From Exiguobacterium antarcticum DSM 14480 (GTDB lineage: Bacteria; Bacillota; Bacilli; Exiguobacteriales; Exiguobacteriaceae): a stretch of DNA of 64,000 nt. The stretch is taken from NCBI RefSeq assembly GCF_000685865.1, contig NZ_JMKS01000003.1, positions 1,178,001 through 1,242,000 on the forward strand. Reading direction: 5' to 3'. Positions within the stretch are counted from its first letter, which is position 1. Each line of letters begins with the position of its first letter. This document shows, one piece after another, positions 40,686 to 50,044 of the stretch. Below the pieces are notes generated by a model, which ran no database searches, had not been told where the DNA came from, and saw only the letters and a list, made by a program, of their open reading frames with translations. Position numbers and translations under genes: made by a program.

Positions 40686-42238
40686 ATTATACAGCTGTCG
40701 TCCTTTTTGTAGCGATTGTCGGTTTGACACTCGTCATTACATATTTTGCTGCCCGTAAAACCAAAACAGCCAACGACTTTTATACAGCGGACGGCGGGCT
40801 GACCGGAGCCCAAAATGGAATGGCCATCGCTGGTGATTACATGTCGGCTGCTTCCTTTTTAGGAATTGCCGGCATGATTGCCTTAGCCGGATTTGATGGA
40901 TTTTTTTATTCGATTGGTTTCCTCGTTGCTTATCTCGTCGTGCTGTATCTCGTCGCAGAACCGTTGCGGAATTTAGGGAAATATACAATGGCGGATATGA
41001 TTGCTGCTCGCTTTAACGCTTCAAAAGTCCGTGGTATCGCCGCGATGAACTCGATTGTCATCTCGATTTTCTATATGATTGCCCAGCTTGTCGGAGCCGG
41101 TGCCTTGATCGAGCTGTTGCTAGGTATCCCGTACACAACGAGTGTCATCATCGTCGGTATCCTGATGACGGTCTACGTCGTCTTCGGTGGCATGACCGCG
41201 ACGTCGTGGGTGCAAATTATCAAAGCCGTGCTCTTGATGGCCGGAACAGCCGTCATCTCCTTTATGGTATTTGCGAAGTTTGATTTTTCAATCATGAAGA
41301 TGTTTTCTGAAGTCAAACAAGCGACACCACTCGGCGATTCGTTCTTAAATCCAGGTAATAAGTTTAAGTTACCGCTCGATACGATTTCCTTGAACTTGGC
41401 GCTTGTCCTCGGAACAGCCGGACTGCCACATATCTTAATTCGTTTTTTCACCGTCAAGGATGCACCAACTGCCCGTAAATCCGTTGTTTATGCAACATGG
41501 ATCATCGGTGCGTTTTATATCTTAACGATTTTCCTTGGTTTTGGAGCTGCCGCGTTTGTCGGTTCGGAAGATATCATTGCCGCAAACGCTGCTGGAAACA
41601 TGGCAGCCCCCTTGCTTGCTCAAGCACTCGGCGGCGACTTACTCTTTGCCTTCGTAGCTGCCGTCGCCTTTGCGACGATTCTCGCCGTAGTTGCCGGACT
41701 GGTTTTGTCTGCCGCTTCCGCCTTTGCCCATGACTTCTACAGTCACATCTTACGTAAAGGACAGGCGACGGAAAAAGAACAGATGACGGCTGCTCGGTTG
41801 GCCTCGATTGCCGTCGCGCTCGTTTCGATGGTCTTGGCACTGTTTGCCCAATCCATGAACGTCGCCTTTTTGGTGTCGCTTGCCTTTGCTGTTGCGGCAA
41901 GTGCCAATTTGCCGGTCATTCTCCTTACGATTTTCTGGCGCCGTTTCAGTACTGGCGGAGCCGTCACCGGAATGATCGTCGGACTTTTTTCTTCTCTGAT
42001 TCTCGTTGCGCTCAGTCCTAATATCTGGGCAGTCGACGGTTCAGCCTTGTTCGTCGGGGAAGCCCTATTCCCACTGGCGAATCCAGGAATCGTCTCGATT
42101 CCACTTGGTTTTCTAGGTGCGATCATCGGGACGCTTGTTACAAAATCCGACGAGGTTGCCGGTAACTTCGAACGGATTCTCGTTAAAGCCAATACCGGCA
42201 TCGATACAGCGACGGAAGTGGCTGCATCCAAAGAATAA
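40682..42238 (+). CDS. ActP-like sodium:solute symporter for short-chain organic acids
   Basis: A 518-residue transporter with thirteen or so membrane segments, of the solute:sodium symporter family. The N-terminal RKTKTANDFYTADGGL, GMAIAGDYMSAASFLG and the R-x-x-N region LAEPLRNLGKYTMADMIAARF are typical of acetate/pyruvate carriers (ActP, MctC, YwcA). Together with DUF485 it should import acetate, pyruvate or a related acid with Na+ or H+. The PdhR-like operator upstream supports such a substrate. Confidence 0.9.
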   Translation: MNYTAVVLFVAIVGLTLVITYFAARKTKTANDFYTADGGLTGAQNGMAIAGDYMSAASFLGIAGMIALAGFDGFFYSIGFLVAYLVVLYLVAEPLRNLGKYTMADMIAARFNASKVRGIAAMNSIVISIFYMIAQLVGAGALIELLLGIPYTTSVIIVGILMTVYVVFGGMTATSWVQIIKAVLLMAGTAVISFMVFAKFDFSIMKMFSEVKQATPLGDSFLNPGNKFKLPLDTISLNLALVLGTAGLPHILIRFFTVKDAPTARKSVVYATWIIGAFYILTIFLGFGAAAFVGSEDIIAANAAGNMAAPLLAQALGGDLLFAFVAAVAFATILAVVAGLVLSAASAFAHDFYSHILRKGQATEKEQMTAARLASIAVALVSMVLALFAQSMNVAFLVSLAFAVAASANLPVILLTIFWRRFSTGGAVTGMIVGLFSSLILVALSPNIWAVDGSALFVGEALFPLANPGIVSIPLGFLGAIIGTLVTKSDEVAGNFERILVKANTGIDTATEVAASKE

Positions 42239-42246
42239 TCCCCTCG

Positions 42247-42285
42247 ACGGCTCCTTCAACCCCCTTGAAGGAGCCGTTCCCTTTT
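42247..42285 (+). terminator. Terminator after the symporter gene
   Basis: ACGGCTCCTTCAA (42247-42259) pairs with TTGAAGGAGCCGT (42265-42277), then CCCTTTT. Confidence 0.85.
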
Positions 42286-42345
42286 ACATTTTGCAGGTAG
42301 ATTGCCATACTTACCGTATTATAGATCGTGAAAGGAATGGCATAG

Positions 42346-43200
42346 ATGGACTTTTATTATTTTTTACCTCTCGGATTTTTCATTGGCATCATCTCTGGTT
42401 TTTTTGGAATCGGCGGTGGAATCATTCTGACTCCGTTATTGTTAATTCTTGGTTTTGCACCAAGTGTCGCCATCGCGACGAGTTTGATGCTGACATTAGG
42501 CTCAACAGTGTCGGGGACGTTATCCCATCTTCGTTTGAAAAATGTCGTTTGGCGTGACAGTCTGGTTGTCGGTTTAGTCGGTATCATCGGTTCGACGATT
42601 GCTACCCCCATCGTCCTTCAATTAGAAGAAGTCAATGGGGCGCATCTCGTCATTTCAGTGGTTTACATCGGATTGTTGTTATACTTCGCCAACAAGTTTT
42701 TACATCCGAAGTCCACTGATGGTATACAGACCGGTTGGAAAAATCGTTACCTCGCCCTCGGCTTCATCGGTTTATTTGCTGGATTCATCTCGTCTTTACT
42801 CGGAGTCAGTGGTGGATTCATCATCACGCCGTTGCTCGTCGGGATTGCCGGGTATGAACTCAAACGTGCGGTCGGGACAAGTATCGCCTCGGCTTTATTA
42901 ATCGTCCTGTCCGGACTCGTCAACTATACGGTTGCAAGTACCGATGTTGACCTTGTCGTTGGCATCATGTTGATCATCGGGGCATTACTCGGTGCGCCGA
43001 TCGGTGCGAAACAATTAGCTCATTTTGAAAGTCCATTCGTCAAAAAATATTTGGGGATCTTCTATTTGACCGTCGCCTTAAGCGTGCTCCTTGAAGTACT
43101 TCATTTCAATACGGCTTCGCTGATCGTACTCGTGACGCTCAGTCTCGTCTTTTTGATGACGTTGGTCGTCTATAGTAGAAAACGCTCGACAAAACCTTAA
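42346..43200 (+). CDS. TSUP (TauE/SafE) family membrane permease
   Basis: A 284-residue protein with eight predicted membrane segments in two similar halves: GFFIGIISGFFGIGGGIILTPLLL in the first and GLFAGFISSLLGVSGGFIITPLL in the second, the diagnostic GxGGG and GVSGG repeats. The family exports or imports sulfite, sulfonates or organic acids. AAAGGAA precedes the ATG. No sulfur genes are adjacent. Confidence 0.9.
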   Translation: MDFYYFLPLGFFIGIISGFFGIGGGIILTPLLLILGFAPSVAIATSLMLTLGSTVSGTLSHLRLKNVVWRDSLVVGLVGIIGSTIATPIVLQLEEVNGAHLVISVVYIGLLLYFANKFLHPKSTDGIQTGWKNRYLALGFIGLFAGFISSLLGVSGGFIITPLLVGIAGYELKRAVGTSIASALLIVLSGLVNYTVASTDVDLVVGIMLIIGALLGAPIGAKQLAHFESPFVKKYLGIFYLTVALSVLLEVLHFNTASLIVLVTLSLVFLMTLVVYSRKRSTKP

Positions 43201-43300
43201 CTAACCTCGCCACCTAGCGCGTGTCAGAAAAAAAACATTCCCTACAAAAACGAATGGGACTGACTCAAACGTGAGGACATCTCTCGATTAAAAGGAATGA

Positions 43301-43349
43301 AGGGAGGTGGATTTTCGGTGTTTGATCCGGAAATCCACCTCCCTTTTTC
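43301..43349 (+). terminator. Strong terminator in the 43201-43640 gap
   Basis: AGGGAGGTGGATTT (43301-43314) pairs with AAATCCACCTCCCT (43331-43344), followed by TTTT. It lies 100 bases after the permease stop. Apart from this and the repeat below, the gap holds nothing recognisable. Confidence 0.85.
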
Positions 43350-43468
43350 TTCGTGAACAATAAGAATTTGCATCGAAATGACCGTTAGAACGATTGATTT
43401 TGGTCTGACTTATGAGTCAGCCGCATTCATGTTTCCGTGACATTTTTTTAAGACGAAATCACGCGTTT

Positions 43469-43585
43469 ACGCGACTCCTACAGGAAAAAGCGCAAGGTGA
43501 CTTGCGCTGTCAGAGACAAACAAGGCCCGGCGATCTGTCCGAATGGGCAGATCGCCGGGCCTTGTTTCTAGCCTGAGGAAAGCGC
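43469..43585 (+). repeat. Intergenic structured repeat, copy 4
   Basis: Head CGCGACTCCTACAGGAAAAA, small hairpin AGCGCAAG/CTTGCGCT (43489-43508), a perfect 20-bp central hairpin (arms 43518-43537 and 43548-43567) and tail GCCTGAGGAAAGCGC. It is the inverse of the copy at 10188-10302, with the same flanks and an unrelated but equally well-paired central stem. Confidence 0.8.
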
Positions 43586-43640
43586 GTGAGAGAAGCGTGA
43601 TGGCGTATACGCAACTAAGTTATGTCCCAGCCTCCTTTTT

Positions 43641-45017
43641 TTACGCTACGTTTCGAATCGTACCTGCCTCATACAGTTTTGTATGATCAATGACGACTTT
43701 CGAAAGCAACAACATACCAATTAAATTCGGAATCATCATCAGCCCGTTGGCGATGTCTGCAACCAGCCAAAGCGGCTCAAGATTTGCAATCGCACCGTAA
43801 CAGGCAGCAACCGCAAAGATGATCCGGTACGTTTCGTTAAACCGTGTAGCACCACTCAAATACTCCAAACATTTTTCTCCGTAGACGTACCATCCGATAA
43901 TCGTCGAATACCCAAAGAAAAATACCGAAAATGCAACAATCCAGGCTCCACTGGCACCGAGGACACTCGTAAATGCTGCCGATGTCAACGCAGCACCCGA
44001 TAAGGACGCATCATGGACTACACCTGACAACTCCCCGCCGGAAGGATCCCAAAATCCGGTCGTCATCAAAACAAGCGCCGTCATCGTACAGACGATGATC
44101 GTCACGATGAACGTACTGGTCATCGAAATCAATCCTTGTTCCGCAGGACGTTCACTCTTAGCCGATCCCGCAATCAGGGCAGCCGTCCCAAGACCGGCTT
44201 CGTTCGTGAAGATTCCGCGCGCGACTCCGACTTGCATCGCAACCATGATGGAAATACCCGTGAACGCCCCCGCCGGCGCAAGCGGTTCAAACGCATATTG
44301 AACGATCAATCCAAGTGCCGGTAGAATTTGATCCGCCTGAATGAACAGAATCAATAATGCCGCACAGATGTAAAGCAGACTCATCACTGGTACAAAAACC
44401 GTTGAGATGGCGCTGACACGTTCTAGACCACCACGGATCGAAAAATAGACCGCAATCGCTAATACGATCCCGAAGACGAGTAATGGCACTTGGAAGGTTT
44501 GATTCAATACGGTCGACATCGCATTCGCCTGAACCGTGTTCCCGACACCAAACGATGCGATTAAGCCGAAAATAGCAAAGGCAACCGCTAACGGTTTGAA
44601 TCCTTTTCCAAGTCCTTTTTCGATGTAATACATCGGTCCACTGACGACTTCACCACGATCATTTCGATCGCGATAAATGATCGCCAGTAAACTTTCCGCA
44701 TACTTCGTCGCCATTCCGATCAGTCCGATGATCCACATCCAAAAGACGGCCCCCGGCCCTCCCATCGTCAAGGCAACGGCGATTCCCGCAATGTTCCCGT
44801 TTCCGATCGTCGCAGCAAGCGATGTCATCAACATTTGAAAGCTACTGATTTCTCCTTCTCCTTGTTCTGACTTGGTCAAAGCAAGTTGAAACGCTTGTTT
44901 TAACCGCCGAAATTGTAATCCACGTAAACGAATCGTAAAGTACAGTCCTGTCCCGACCAACAAGACCATACTGGGAATCCCCCAAATCCATGATGAAATC
45001 AGTTGTAACACATCCAT
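43641..45017 (-). CDS. Alanine/glycine:cation symporter (AGCS family)
   Basis: A 458-residue transporter with eleven or so membrane segments. Family landmarks are GLYFTIRLRGLQFR, LAATIGNGNIAGIAVALTMGGPGAVFWMW, PMYYIEKGLG and GVARGIFTNEAGLGTA. It should import alanine or glycine with Na+ or H+. The gene is divergent from the AdeR-like activator and near alanine dehydrogenase, which supports alanine as substrate. GAGAGGAT precedes the start. Confidence 0.9.
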   Translation of the reverse strand: MDVLQLISSWIWGIPSMVLLVGTGLYFTIRLRGLQFRRLKQAFQLALTKSEQGEGEISSFQMLMTSLAATIGNGNIAGIAVALTMGGPGAVFWMWIIGLIGMATKYAESLLAIIYRDRNDRGEVVSGPMYYIEKGLGKGFKPLAVAFAIFGLIASFGVGNTVQANAMSTVLNQTFQVPLLVFGIVLAIAVYFSIRGGLERVSAISTVFVPVMSLLYICAALLILFIQADQILPALGLIVQYAFEPLAPAGAFTGISIMVAMQVGVARGIFTNEAGLGTAALIAGSAKSERPAEQGLISMTSTFIVTIIVCTMTALVLMTTGFWDPSGGELSGVVHDASLSGAALTSAAFTSVLGASGAWIVAFSVFFFGYSTIIGWYVYGEKCLEYLSGATRFNETYRIIFAVAACYGAIANLEPLWLVADIANGLMMIPNLIGMLLLSKVVIDHTKLYEAGTIRNVA

Positions 45018-45103
45018 GTTTTTTGATCCTCTCTCTCTTAACCTCTACTCTGTCGCTCACCTTATCACAAGTTTGTTTATTCTTACAATCCGTATCGAAA
45101 ATT

Positions 45104-45133
45104 TTTGTGATTTCACACAAACAAAGATATACT
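45104..45133 (+). promoter_or_regulatory. adeR promoter with inverted repeat at -35
   Basis: -35 TTGTGA (45105-45110), 17-bp spacer, -10 TATACT (45128-45133). The -35 is part of TTTGTGA-TT-TCACACAAA, an inverted repeat that resembles the one at 46382-46407 before ald. Confidence 0.55.
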
Positions 45134-45174
45134 AACTACATCAGATGTTTTAGAGAGAAAGAAGGAATGCTTTT

Positions 45175-46392
45175 ATGCTAGAAGCGACATATCATTCGCT
45201 TGATGATTTAGCAGAGGCCATCGGCATTGCACTCAATGCACCGATTACGATTGAAGATCGAAATCATCGTCTGCTCGCCTACAGTACACATACGGTCGAT
45301 ACGGATCCCGCCCGGATCGCAACCATCATCGGTCGACGGGTTCCAGAGTCGGTCATCGATCAGCTTTGGAAAGATGAAGTCATTCAAAATCTGGCTGCAC
45401 AAGATGAACCCCTCATCATTTCAGCTCGGACCGGTGTTGGTCTGAATGACCGTGTGGCGATTGCGATTAAACAAGATGCTGAAATTCTCGGCTACATTTG
45501 GTCAATCGCTCGAAGCACTCCTTTTTCCACAAAAGAATTAGCTGATTTAAAGACAGGCGCCTTACTTGCCCAACGGCAGTTGCTTGCAATCGATATGCAA
45601 AAAAAACGCCAAGAAGAAAAATCAGAACAATTCTTTTTTGAATTGCTTCATGAAGAAATGCCAGAATCAGAAATCTTAAAAACCTTCTCGAAACTCCACC
45701 TGGCACCACCCGGCATCAGTCGTTTGATGGTGATTCGTTTTTCGGAAGCCATCACGCCGCGTCTTGCTGATCGTCTTCGTTATTTGTTGACGATTCAGCA
45801 AACGGTTCGACCGCTCCTCTATGCGTATGATGAAACAGATTTCATTTTGTGGATCAGCACAAACGATCAAGACGTCCAACACGAACGGCTTCAATTTGAT
45901 GCCTTCATCCACTCCTTTCGCCAAATGCTTGCGGAACGTTTCGGTTATACGAATTTTATTTCCGCGAGTAGTGAGGTCTTTACCGGTGTTCAGTCGATTC
46001 CCGAGCGTTACGAAGAAACTGGAATCGTCTTGCGGTTGAAGGATGCCTTTCCCTTTGAGTTGGATGCGGTGACCCGGTATGAACGACTTGGCTTATTCCA
46101 ACTGTTGCCGATCTTTTCCGAGCGCTTGCGCCGACGAACCGTCCGTCTCGAAGAAATCGAACGTCTCCGTGCATATGACGGGAAACATGCGGCTTCTTTA
46201 TGTGAAACATTAGAGTGGTTTTTACACTACGACGGGAACGTCAAGCAGGTGGCTTCCCATCTGCACGTCCACCCAAATACGATCCTGTATCGGATGCGCC
46301 GGATTGAAGAAGAGGCCGGCATCCGGATGGAGTCCCTGCCGGAACGGGCACTCCTTTACTTGTATCTAAAAGCAGACCGTTATCCTTTGTGA
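45175..46392 (+). CDS. adeR: PucR/CdaR-type regulator, probable AdeR
   Basis: A 405-residue regulator. The N-terminal half starts with LDDLAEAIGIALNAPITIEDRNHRLLAYSTH, a sensor-like domain of the CdaR/PucR type. The C-terminus carries the PucR helix-turn-helix (HYDGNVKQVASHLHVHPNTILYRMRRIEEEAGI). In B. subtilis AdeR of this family activates the alanine dehydrogenase gene; here the gene lies directly upstream of ald and divergent from an alanine symporter, so the same role is likely. The assignment by context is inference. Confidence 0.8.
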   Translation: MLEATYHSLDDLAEAIGIALNAPITIEDRNHRLLAYSTHTVDTDPARIATIIGRRVPESVIDQLWKDEVIQNLAAQDEPLIISARTGVGLNDRVAIAIKQDAEILGYIWSIARSTPFSTKELADLKTGALLAQRQLLAIDMQKKRQEEKSEQFFFELLHEEMPESEILKTFSKLHLAPPGISRLMVIRFSEAITPRLADRLRYLLTIQQTVRPLLYAYDETDFILWISTNDQDVQHERLQFDAFIHSFRQMLAERFGYTNFISASSEVFTGVQSIPERYEETGIVLRLKDAFPFELDAVTRYERLGLFQLLPIFSERLRRRTVRLEEIERLRAYDGKHAASLCETLEWFLHYDGNVKQVASHLHVHPNTILYRMRRIEEEAGIRMESLPERALLYLYLKADRYPL

Positions 46393-46407
46393 TTTTTCAC
46401 AAAGGAT
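46382..46407 (+). promoter_or_regulatory. Inverted repeat before ald, candidate AdeR site
   Basis: Arms ATCCTTTGTGA (46382-46392) and TCACAAAGGAT (46397-46407) around TTTT, overlapping the adeR stop codon. The ald -10 TATACT (46457-46462) has no proper -35 (AAGTCG), as expected of an activated promoter, and the repeat is centred about 74 bases before the likely transcription start. It might alternatively be a weak attenuator hairpin, but the following T tract is poor. Confidence 0.5.
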
Positions 46408-46512
46408 TGCTTGTATTTTTGAAATCGCCGATAAAGTCGTACGCTTTCATTTCTCGTATACTGAAGGGGAAGTGATACATTGTTTGTTTATTCGCGAAAG
46501 GGGATCGCATTT

Positions 46513-47637
46513 ATGATCATCGGAGTATTAAAGGAAATTAAGAATAATGAGAACCGTGTCGCGTTAACGCCTGCTGGGGTAGCGGCTTTAACGGGTCAAG
46601 GGCATACGGTCATCATCGAAACAGCAGCTGGTATGGGAAGCGGCTTTACGAACGAGGAATATATGCAAGCCGGTGCGCAAATCATCGAGACAGCGGCTGA
46701 AGTCTGGGCAACTGCTGAACTGGCATTAAAGGTCAAAGAGCCAGTGGCTTCTGAATACCAATACTTCCGCCCGGAACTCACATTGTTCACGTACTTGCAT
46801 CTCGCAGCAGAACCTGAATTGACACGGGCACTCGTCGATTCAAAAATCACAGCGATTGCGTACGAAACGGTCGAAAAGAACCGGACGTTACCACTACTGA
46901 CGCCGATGAGCGAAGTGGCTGGTCGGATGGCGTCACAAATCGGGGCCCAGTTCCTTGAAAAACCACACGGCGGCATGGGCATTCTGTTAGCTGGCGTACC
47001 AGGTGTCCGTCGCGGTAAGGTCACGGTCATCGGTGGTGGAGTCGTCGGAACAAACGCAGCGAAACTGGCTGTCGGTCTTGGTGCCGATGTTACGATCATC
47101 GATGTGAGTCCGGAACGTCTCCGTCAACTCGATGACATCTTCGGCAATTCAATCAACACATTGATTTCAAATCCGTATACGATTGCAGAAGCAGTCGCTG
47201 AAAGTGATCTTGTCGTCGGTGCTGTCTTGATTCCTGGAGCGAAAGCGCCAAAACTCGTCACGGCTGAGATGGTCGAACGAATGAAACCAGGTTCGGTCAT
47301 CGTCGACGTTGCGATTGACCAAGGTGGAATTTTCGAAACGGTCGACCGGATCTCAACACATGACGATCCGACGTACGAAAAATTCGGTGTCGTCCATTAT
47401 GCCGTCGCCAACATGCCGGGTGCGGTTCCCCGCACATCGACACTCGCCTTGACGAATGCAACGCTTCCTTATGTGCTTGAACTTGCAAACAAAGGAACAC
47501 ACCGTGCACTTGCCGAGAATACGTCCCTCGAAAAAGGGTTGAATGTCGCACAAGGATTCGTCACGTACGAAGCCGTTGCACGCGACTTAGGTTACACGTA
47601 TAAATCGGTTGAGGATGTCCTACACTTGCACGCTTAA
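46513..47637 (+). CDS. ald: Alanine dehydrogenase
   Basis: A 374-residue enzyme: [20 protein letters not shown] (with the substrate Arg), VKEP with the conserved Lys, the family His in YLHLA, and the Rossmann signature [13 protein letters not shown]. It oxidatively deaminates L-alanine to pyruvate and ammonia with NAD. The frame extends upstream to 46480, but AAAGGGG (46497-46503) fits the ATG at 46513 and the family length. Followed by a strong terminator. Confidence 0.95.
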   Translation: MIIGVLKEIKNNENRVALTPAGVAALTGQGHTVIIETAAGMGSGFTNEEYMQAGAQIIETAAEVWATAELALKVKEPVASEYQYFRPELTLFTYLHLAAEPELTRALVDSKITAIAYETVEKNRTLPLLTPMSEVAGRMASQIGAQFLEKPHGGMGILLAGVPGVRRGKVTVIGGGVVGTNAAKLAVGLGADVTIIDVSPERLRQLDDIFGNSINTLISNPYTIAEAVAESDLVVGAVLIPGAKAPKLVTAEMVERMKPGSVIVDVAIDQGGIFETVDRISTHDDPTYEKFGVVHYAVANMPGAVPRTSTLALTNATLPYVLELANKGTHRALAENTSLEKGLNVAQGFVTYEAVARDLGYTYKSVEDVLHLHA

Positions 47638-47650
47638 TGTCATAACATGC

Positions 47651-47697
47651 AGACAAGAAACAGTCCGTTGCGCGAAGCAACGGACTGTTTCTTGTCT
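47651..47697 (+). terminator. 21-bp hairpin terminator after ald
   Basis: Positions 47651-47671 and 47677-47697 are perfect inverted complements (21 bp) with a five-base loop; the right arm is T-rich (CTGTTTCTTGTCT). Confidence 0.8.
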
Positions 47698-47746
47698 CAG
47701 ATATCCTATATGATGAAAAGATAACAAGACATAAGGTGGATTAGAT

Positions 47747-48610
47747 ATGACACATACGTTACACGCACAATCAAACGACATCACGATTCCGTTTGCGGAA
47801 CTTGACCTCTTGAATCATCTGACTTCTGAAATCGAAGTGGATCGACTGCATGAAAAAATTCAATACCTTCAGAATGTATCACCGACTCATCCCCTTCCGG
47901 GCATCGCACTTGCTTATGATTTGTTTCATGCAAAAAAATTTTCAGCAGCACGTCAACAAATCGACCAAGCACGTGACAAGACGGGAGATCATGTTCGGGC
48001 CCACCTGCTTCTTGGTTTAATGAGCGAAGTAGAGCAATTTCAGCACGAGGCGGAACAACATTTTTTGACTGCCCTCAAGCTTTTCCCTGACGAACCGATT
48101 GTTCACCGCCACCTTGCCGTTCATTATTACGACCGTGAATTTCATGGTGAGGCTGCGCATCACGCTCTGCAGTATTTGAAAAAAATCGGACCTGGCGGAG
48201 AAGGGACACTGATGACCATCGATATGATGCAGTCGATGCCAGGTCATGACGAGTATGTCTTGGAATCTCTCTATGCGTTACTCATTGAAATTCCTGAACA
48301 TCGACATGACATGGTGTTTCACGCGATTGCCGCCAACAATACCGAAATGCGGTATGACCTCTTCTGTAAGAGACTTGACGGTGAACCGGACGAAGTGACT
48401 ACAGCTCAGCTTGATTCACTTCTTTCCTTGATGGTCGAACACAGTATGTGGGCAGCCATCTACGATCAATCCGACGAACGGATGTACCACAAGATTTTCA
48501 CTGACATTTGTCGTGACCTGACGTTCCGTCACGGCGGTTTACGCGCCATCCCACTGTATCTATCCATCCGGTCACGGTACTGGGTCAATCGTCTGCTGCA
48601 CCGCAGATGA
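47747..48610 (+). CDS. TPR-like protein of unknown function
   Basis: A 287-residue helical protein. The centre contains tandem helix pairs of tetratricopeptide type: PLPGIALAYDLFHAKKFSAARQ, ARAHLLLGLMSEVEQFQHEAEQHFLTALKLFPDEP, and VHRHLAVHYYDREFHGEAAHHALQY. The C-terminal third is rich in His, Met and aromatic residues and ends in a basic WVNRLLHRR. No signal or membrane segment. It was not recognised beyond the TPR resemblance. It is convergent with the phytol-kinase-like gene, their stop codons being almost adjacent. Confidence 0.65.
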   Translation: MTHTLHAQSNDITIPFAELDLLNHLTSEIEVDRLHEKIQYLQNVSPTHPLPGIALAYDLFHAKKFSAARQQIDQARDKTGDHVRAHLLLGLMSEVEQFQHEAEQHFLTALKLFPDEPIVHRHLAVHYYDREFHGEAAHHALQYLKKIGPGGEGTLMTIDMMQSMPGHDEYVLESLYALLIEIPEHRHDMVFHAIAANNTEMRYDLFCKRLDGEPDEVTTAQLDSLLSLMVEHSMWAAIYDQSDERMYHKIFTDICRDLTFRHGGLRAIPLYLSIRSRYWVNRLLHRR

Positions 48611-48611
48611 C

Positions 48612-49259
48612 TTAAAGAGCGAACGCGACGAGAGCACCAATCGTCAACGGAATCAGCAAGTTATCGGTATCACGGTACGAAACGGCTTCGATCAACGTTG
48701 CGATGTTGGCAAGTAAAAATCCGTAGCTGACGGCGAGCCAAGACGGTAATTCATAAAATAAGAACGTCACGGTCAGGACGAGGAATGACGCGAGAAACAT
48801 CGCGATGCTCCCTTCAAATGAGCGCTGGATTTGTCCACGGGTATAAAATGTCTTTCCGATTTTTTTCCCGACGAGTGCGGCTAATCCATCTCCCCAGGCA
48901 AGAACCATACTCCCCGCGACAAGAGCCATCGGTTCCTGTTCGAAAAACAGGAAGACTAATACTGCTAGTGATGCCGGGTAATAGACTGTCCCGTAGGAAA
49001 TCCGTTCGACCTGATTCATTTGCCCGGTCCCTCGTTTTAAGGTCACAAGATTAACAATTATAAAAAAGAGTAGTGGGACAATCGCGATATACCAATGATT
49101 GATCCAAGCTAGTGCCAAAAAGACCCAATGTCCGACCGCGATATGAATCCATTTTCGAATCGTTTCTGGTTGTGCCTGTCTTTTTCGCCCGATCCATTCC
49201 AGTAGCATTAAGACGATTCCAACGATGACGACTGTTCCAATTGCAGCAATCCACTCCAT
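48612..49259 (-). CDS. Phytol/dolichol kinase-like membrane protein
   Basis: A 215-residue protein with about seven membrane segments. The conserved polar motifs RKWIHIAVG near 35, VLAWGDGLAALVGKKIGK near 120-137 and IQRSFEGSIA place it in the SEC59/DGK1/VTE5 polyprenol kinase and CDP-diglyceride synthetase superfamily. It probably phosphorylates an isoprenoid alcohol or diacylglycerol using CTP. GGGGGA precedes the ATG. Substrate not determined. Confidence 0.75.
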   Translation of the reverse strand: MEWIAAIGTVVIVGIVLMLLEWIGRKRQAQPETIRKWIHIAVGHWVFLALAWINHWYIAIVPLLFFIIVNLVTLKRGTGQMNQVERISYGTVYYPASLAVLVFLFFEQEPMALVAGSMVLAWGDGLAALVGKKIGKTFYTRGQIQRSFEGSIAMFLASFLVLTVTFLFYELPSWLAVSYGFLLANIATLIEAVSYRDTDNLLIPLTIGALVAFAL

Positions 49260-49375
49260 GCGAATCCCCCTTTTTCTGCTACTTCTATTGTACTGTGTTC
49301 GATTGGCGTTTGCTCTTTCGAACCTTCATTTGTTAACATAAGGTCAAATGACGTTCTAGAGAGGAAGTATTCTGA

Positions 49376-49996
49376 ATGTATGATGCTCAAGCAGTTCAAA
49401 CGTTATCCAGCTGCCTACTTCGTTTAAAAGAAGGTAAAGGAATCGGTCCGCTCGTTTCGGAAGAAGAAACCGAGCTTCCGAAAGTAATAACCCGCCTTAA
49501 ACAATTTGATTCCACTAAAAATGGTTTGTCCATCAATGAGATCGTTCATCTTGCCAACGCCTTGATCGGGGAACATATGTCGGCAACAACGATTCAAAAC
49601 TGGACGAAACGTGAAGTCCGTGACATCATCGGTGTTCCGCACCGTGGTAAGAAGTATTCCATCAATCAAGCAGCTATCATTTACTTACTCGATGATTTGA
49701 AGCATCTCTTTTCATTAGAAGAAACACGGGAATTATTGACGATTGTCTTTAAGAACCCAAACATCGATGAAGATGACTTGATCAGTCCGCTTGATTTTTA
49801 TCTCGTCTATACCCAACATTCGGAAACAAGCGGTCCGATTGAATTGACGGAAAAACGCCTGAGACGGTCGTTAGAACGAATCAACGCATATCGCCCTGAA
49901 ACGGTCCACGTGCTTCAGCTCTGCCTCTACGCACGCCGTATCTCGCATCTGACGCACGAAGCGAAGCAACGCCTCCAGCAAGTCTTGCAGACTTAA
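49376..49996 (+). CDS. DUF1836 protein with MerR-like helix-turn-helix
   Basis: A 206-residue protein. LSINEIVHLANALIGEHMSATTIQNWTKREV and then DIIGVPHRGKKYSINQAAIIYLLDDLK form a MerR-like DNA-binding region followed by a helical domain, matching the DUF1836 family. B. subtilis YkrK of this family is a repressor of htpX, so this too may be a transcription factor. AGAGGAAG precedes the ATG. Targets unknown. Confidence 0.75.
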   Translation: MYDAQAVQTLSSCLLRLKEGKGIGPLVSEEETELPKVITRLKQFDSTKNGLSINEIVHLANALIGEHMSATTIQNWTKREVRDIIGVPHRGKKYSINQAAIIYLLDDLKHLFSLEETRELLTIVFKNPNIDEDDLISPLDFYLVYTQHSETSGPIELTEKRLRRSLERINAYRPETVHVLQLCLYARRISHLTHEAKQRLQQVLQT

Positions 49997-49998
49997 TC

Positions 49999-50040
49999 AA
50001 AAAAGATGCCCTTCCGTCTCACGGAAGGGCATCTTTTTTT
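49999..50040. terminator. Strong bidirectional terminator
   Basis: AAAAGATGCCCTTCCGT pairs with ACGGAAGGGCATCTTTT around CTC, with A and T runs at both sides. Confidence 0.9.
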
Positions 50041-50044
50041 GGGA

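Noticed and set aside
41743-42231. 162-residue antisense frame in the symporter gene
   Set aside because: Shadow frame opposite a well-supported membrane transporter, with no ribosome site.
43201-43300. Searching the gap after the TSUP gene for a small RNA
   Set aside because: No paired structure or promoter was convincing before the terminator at 43301.
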